From: Hamiltosporidium magnivora
Taxonomy: Eukaryota > Microsporidia > Dubosqiidae
Direction: 5' to 3'
Assembly: GCA_004325065.1 (NCBI GenBank)
Contig: PITI01000592.1
Span: 1 to 10,466 of the forward strand
DNA: 10,466 bases
The notes below the pieces were generated by a model. The model searched no databases, had not been told where the DNA came from, and saw nothing but the letters and a program-made list of their open reading frames with translations. The translations under genes and the position numbers were made by a program. Shown in pieces: positions 8,478-10,466 of the stretch. Position 1 is the stretch's first letter. Each line of letters starts with the position of its first letter.

Positions 8478-9842
8478 AAAAAGAATCAGCGCTTATCTAG
8501 TGATATTTATCCATTTCTTTTCTTATGCTTTAAGAATGCGAAATATATTCAAACCACACCTATTCGTTATTTAAAAATCGTTAGATTAGATATAAGAATC
8601 TTTGTTCCGTTTATACATTTGCGTTGCCCAATTTCAATCTCATTTAGTCTGTATTATACAGGGAAACTTTTCTGCATGTAATCAAACAATACCAGCAAAA
8701 TGGCAATGGATATATTATATGATCATTAACTTATAAAAAATTACTTAATTCAACATAATGTGATAATGTTTCTCCTAATTTGAACAAAAGCTTCGCTTAA
8801 GCTTCTTATAAATTAAAAACAACTTTTTTTTGCTACAATTTTTGTTCTAACTAAAATCTCACAATAAAAGTTAGCTTGTTTCACAATAAATACATACGTT
8901 GCTTTGTTCCGATTTTTGGTGTTTAAACTATTTTTGACAAAAAAAATCATGCATCATCTGCCTATTTAGTCATAAGTTTGGCTGAGAAGTTTAAAATAAT
9001 CAACAAAAAATTTATGTTTGGTTTGGTAGCACATTCATTCAAATATATTTATACTTTTGTGTATTTCTCATTGAAGTTAGGACTCGCTCAATCGATATAT
9101 TTAACTCGTTAAAAATACTTAAATATTCGGCTTTTTTATAAGGATCCTTAAGATTTTCTTCTATGTTTTACAGCCTCAGTCACAAATTTTCTTTTCCATT
9201 TTTGAAATATTTAAATGCTTAAATACGACATAAAAATTACAATTATAGTATTTAACGAAACATATTTAGATTCATTATCTCATAACATAGAAAGAACAAG
9301 AAATATTAAAACAAATATTTATTTGTCTTGATGATTTTAAGATATTTTGTTTTCCTATAAAATATTTTACTGAAATTAAGCTAGCATATCTCTTAAATTT
9401 ATAAATTAATTTATCGAAACAAGATAATATTTTGTTTGAATTAGTTCCTTGAACTTCTTAACATCTAATATTATCAAGTATAAAATAGCAGATCGGAGAA
9501 AATAGATTATGTTGACCTAGCTTCGTACTATTTGTTGTTTAATAGATTGAACAAACTGGTTTAACTTTTAAAAAATATACAATTTTCTAATCATTATATC
9601 AAAGGTTAGAGACAAAGGATGTCAAATATAAAAACAATATCAATTTTTAATTGCACAAGAAATTTTTAGTTCACTACTGTAAACAATACCACAGAATTTT
9701 ACCGTAATATTTTCTTATTAACAAAATAAAGAGGTAACAAGGAGATAACCACACTCAAAAATTTCTTCCTTAATATCATCCTGTAAAACTGACATGAAAA
9801 TCATTGTCTGGATTTTTGATGAAATGCTAGCCCCATTATATT
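8478..9842. other. Gene-free stretch, possibly decayed former coding DNA
   Basis: No intact gene is visible in 1.4 kb. The DNA is less homopolymeric than the spacers around 836-6981. On the minus strand near 9105-8970 one frame gives ASPNFNEKYTKV, then a stop, then IYLNECATKP and LLIILNFSAKLMTK. Near 9550-9420 another reads LNQFVQSIKQQIVRS, a stop, then VKKFKELIQTKYYLVS. These may be remains of coding sequence, but I cannot tie them to a family. An imperfect repeat of AAGCTT occurs at 8788 and 8799. Confidence 0.4.
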
Positions 9843-9912
9843 TTTGGTAGATTGGGAGGATTTAGACGAAGGAAATAACTTCTACAAATTGCAAAAAAAT
9901 TTCTCTAATAAA

Positions 9913-10107
9913 ATGTTATTGTTTTTTATTTTAATAAGTTTTATACCACAGTTGAACTTGTATATTGCAAACGAAAAGCAAGCAAACTCGACTTTAGTTA
10001 ATCAGAGTAGAAACCTAGCGTCCGAGAGGTATAAAAAACCGGGAAAACCATGTAGTAGGTTATACCTGTGGGTATGCCATTACAACGTCTATCTGAATTC
10101 CATGTAG
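9913..10107 (+). CDS. Doubtful small ORF, 64 aa, signal-peptide-like start
   Basis: The frame is open from 9823, but its only usable early ATG is at 9913. From there the protein begins MLLFFILISFIPQLNLY, a hydrophobic core that resembles a secretion signal. A short polar segment (about 20-50) contains KKPGKPCSRLYLWVC and the frame ends at a TAG (10105-10107). Against a real gene: no lysine precedes the core, there is no CCC/GGG or TATA motif close upstream, and codons such as GCG, TCC, CCG and AGG differ from those of the intact genes. Several further in-frame stops follow with coding-looking words between them, so a decayed longer gene is equally possible. I do not recognise a family. Confidence 0.2.
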   Translation: MLLFFILISFIPQLNLYIANEKQANSTLVNQSRNLASERYKKPGKPCSRLYLWVCHYNVYLNSM

Positions 10108-10466
10108 ATTGCAGTAAAATATTTTAGCTGAAAATCACATTAGTTCAGAAAATGTTGGGTAAGTTGAAATTCAACTAATATTGAAGGAATGTTTAATTAT
10201 GCTTTCGACCTGTTATCGTACTCACACAAAATACCTTAACGAATCTCTGGTAATTTCTAAGCAATCAATTATGTCCTATACATTTTTAGATTCAAAGATT
10301 TGAGTTTTGCATTATAGAAAAGCACTGATAATATCTTGCAGCTGTGGTCATCTGTTTTTACCTAGAATCTGGTTAACTTTTGGCAAACAATATACTACAT
10401 TTTACATTTATAAAAATAAATGATATTTTTTGATTGAAGTTAAAAAATAAAGAAGTCCAGATTAAT
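10108..10466. other. Right edge with no gene seen
   Basis: No open frame of note. Continuing the frame of the small ORF gives stop-broken words such as NIEGMFNYAFDLLSYSHKIP (about 10180-10240), which could be decayed coding sequence or chance. Confidence 0.4.

Noticed and set aside
8788..8804. AAGCTT-CGCTT-AAGCTT as an inverted repeat or terminator
   Set aside because: Only the two six-base palindromes match; the whole is not a hairpin of useful length.

Overview
The window looks like nuclear DNA of a microsporidian, an extremely AT-rich obligate intracellular fungal relative. Three things point that way: intronless genes with very short leaders and CCC or GGG motifs just before the start codon; an AT-driven codon choice; and decayed non-LTR (LINE-type) retrotransposon pieces of an R2/R4/Dong-like kind. 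The assignment is an inference from sequence style. No rRNA or other species marker is present.

Layout, left to right. Bases 1-458 hold a broken minus-strand fragment of a LINE reverse transcriptase (the end of the RT and the thumb). A plus-strand gene at 836-2140 encodes a protein I read as the RNA polymerase III subunit RPC5 (POLR3E, yeast Rpc37 family), with four tandem winged-helix-like repeats in its C-terminal half. Bases 3000-3709 hold a second broken minus-strand LINE fragment, covering the restriction-like endonuclease and C-terminal tail. At 4530-5006 is a two-unit polyubiquitin gene. A 78-bp tandem repeat (about 5683-6020) lies inside a strongly G-poor tract. It is followed by a plus-strand gene of 217 codons at 6328-6981 that I do not recognise.

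From about 7000 to the end, 3.4 kb, there is no convincing intact gene. The stretch holds short open frames that look like relics. One minus-strand piece resembles a FLYWCH/MULE-type zinc finger and one plus-strand piece resembles the N-terminal part of an ISXO2 (IS1595-like) transposase. There is also a 64-codon frame with a signal-peptide-like start. All three are weak calls.

The three better-supported genes do not form a pathway: one serves Pol III transcription, one protein tagging, one is unknown. All are on the plus strand, each apparently with its own promoter (TATA-like box, then CCC or GGG, then ATG). The main biological interest is the animal-like RPC5 architecture in a reduced genome and the decayed transposable elements between the genes.
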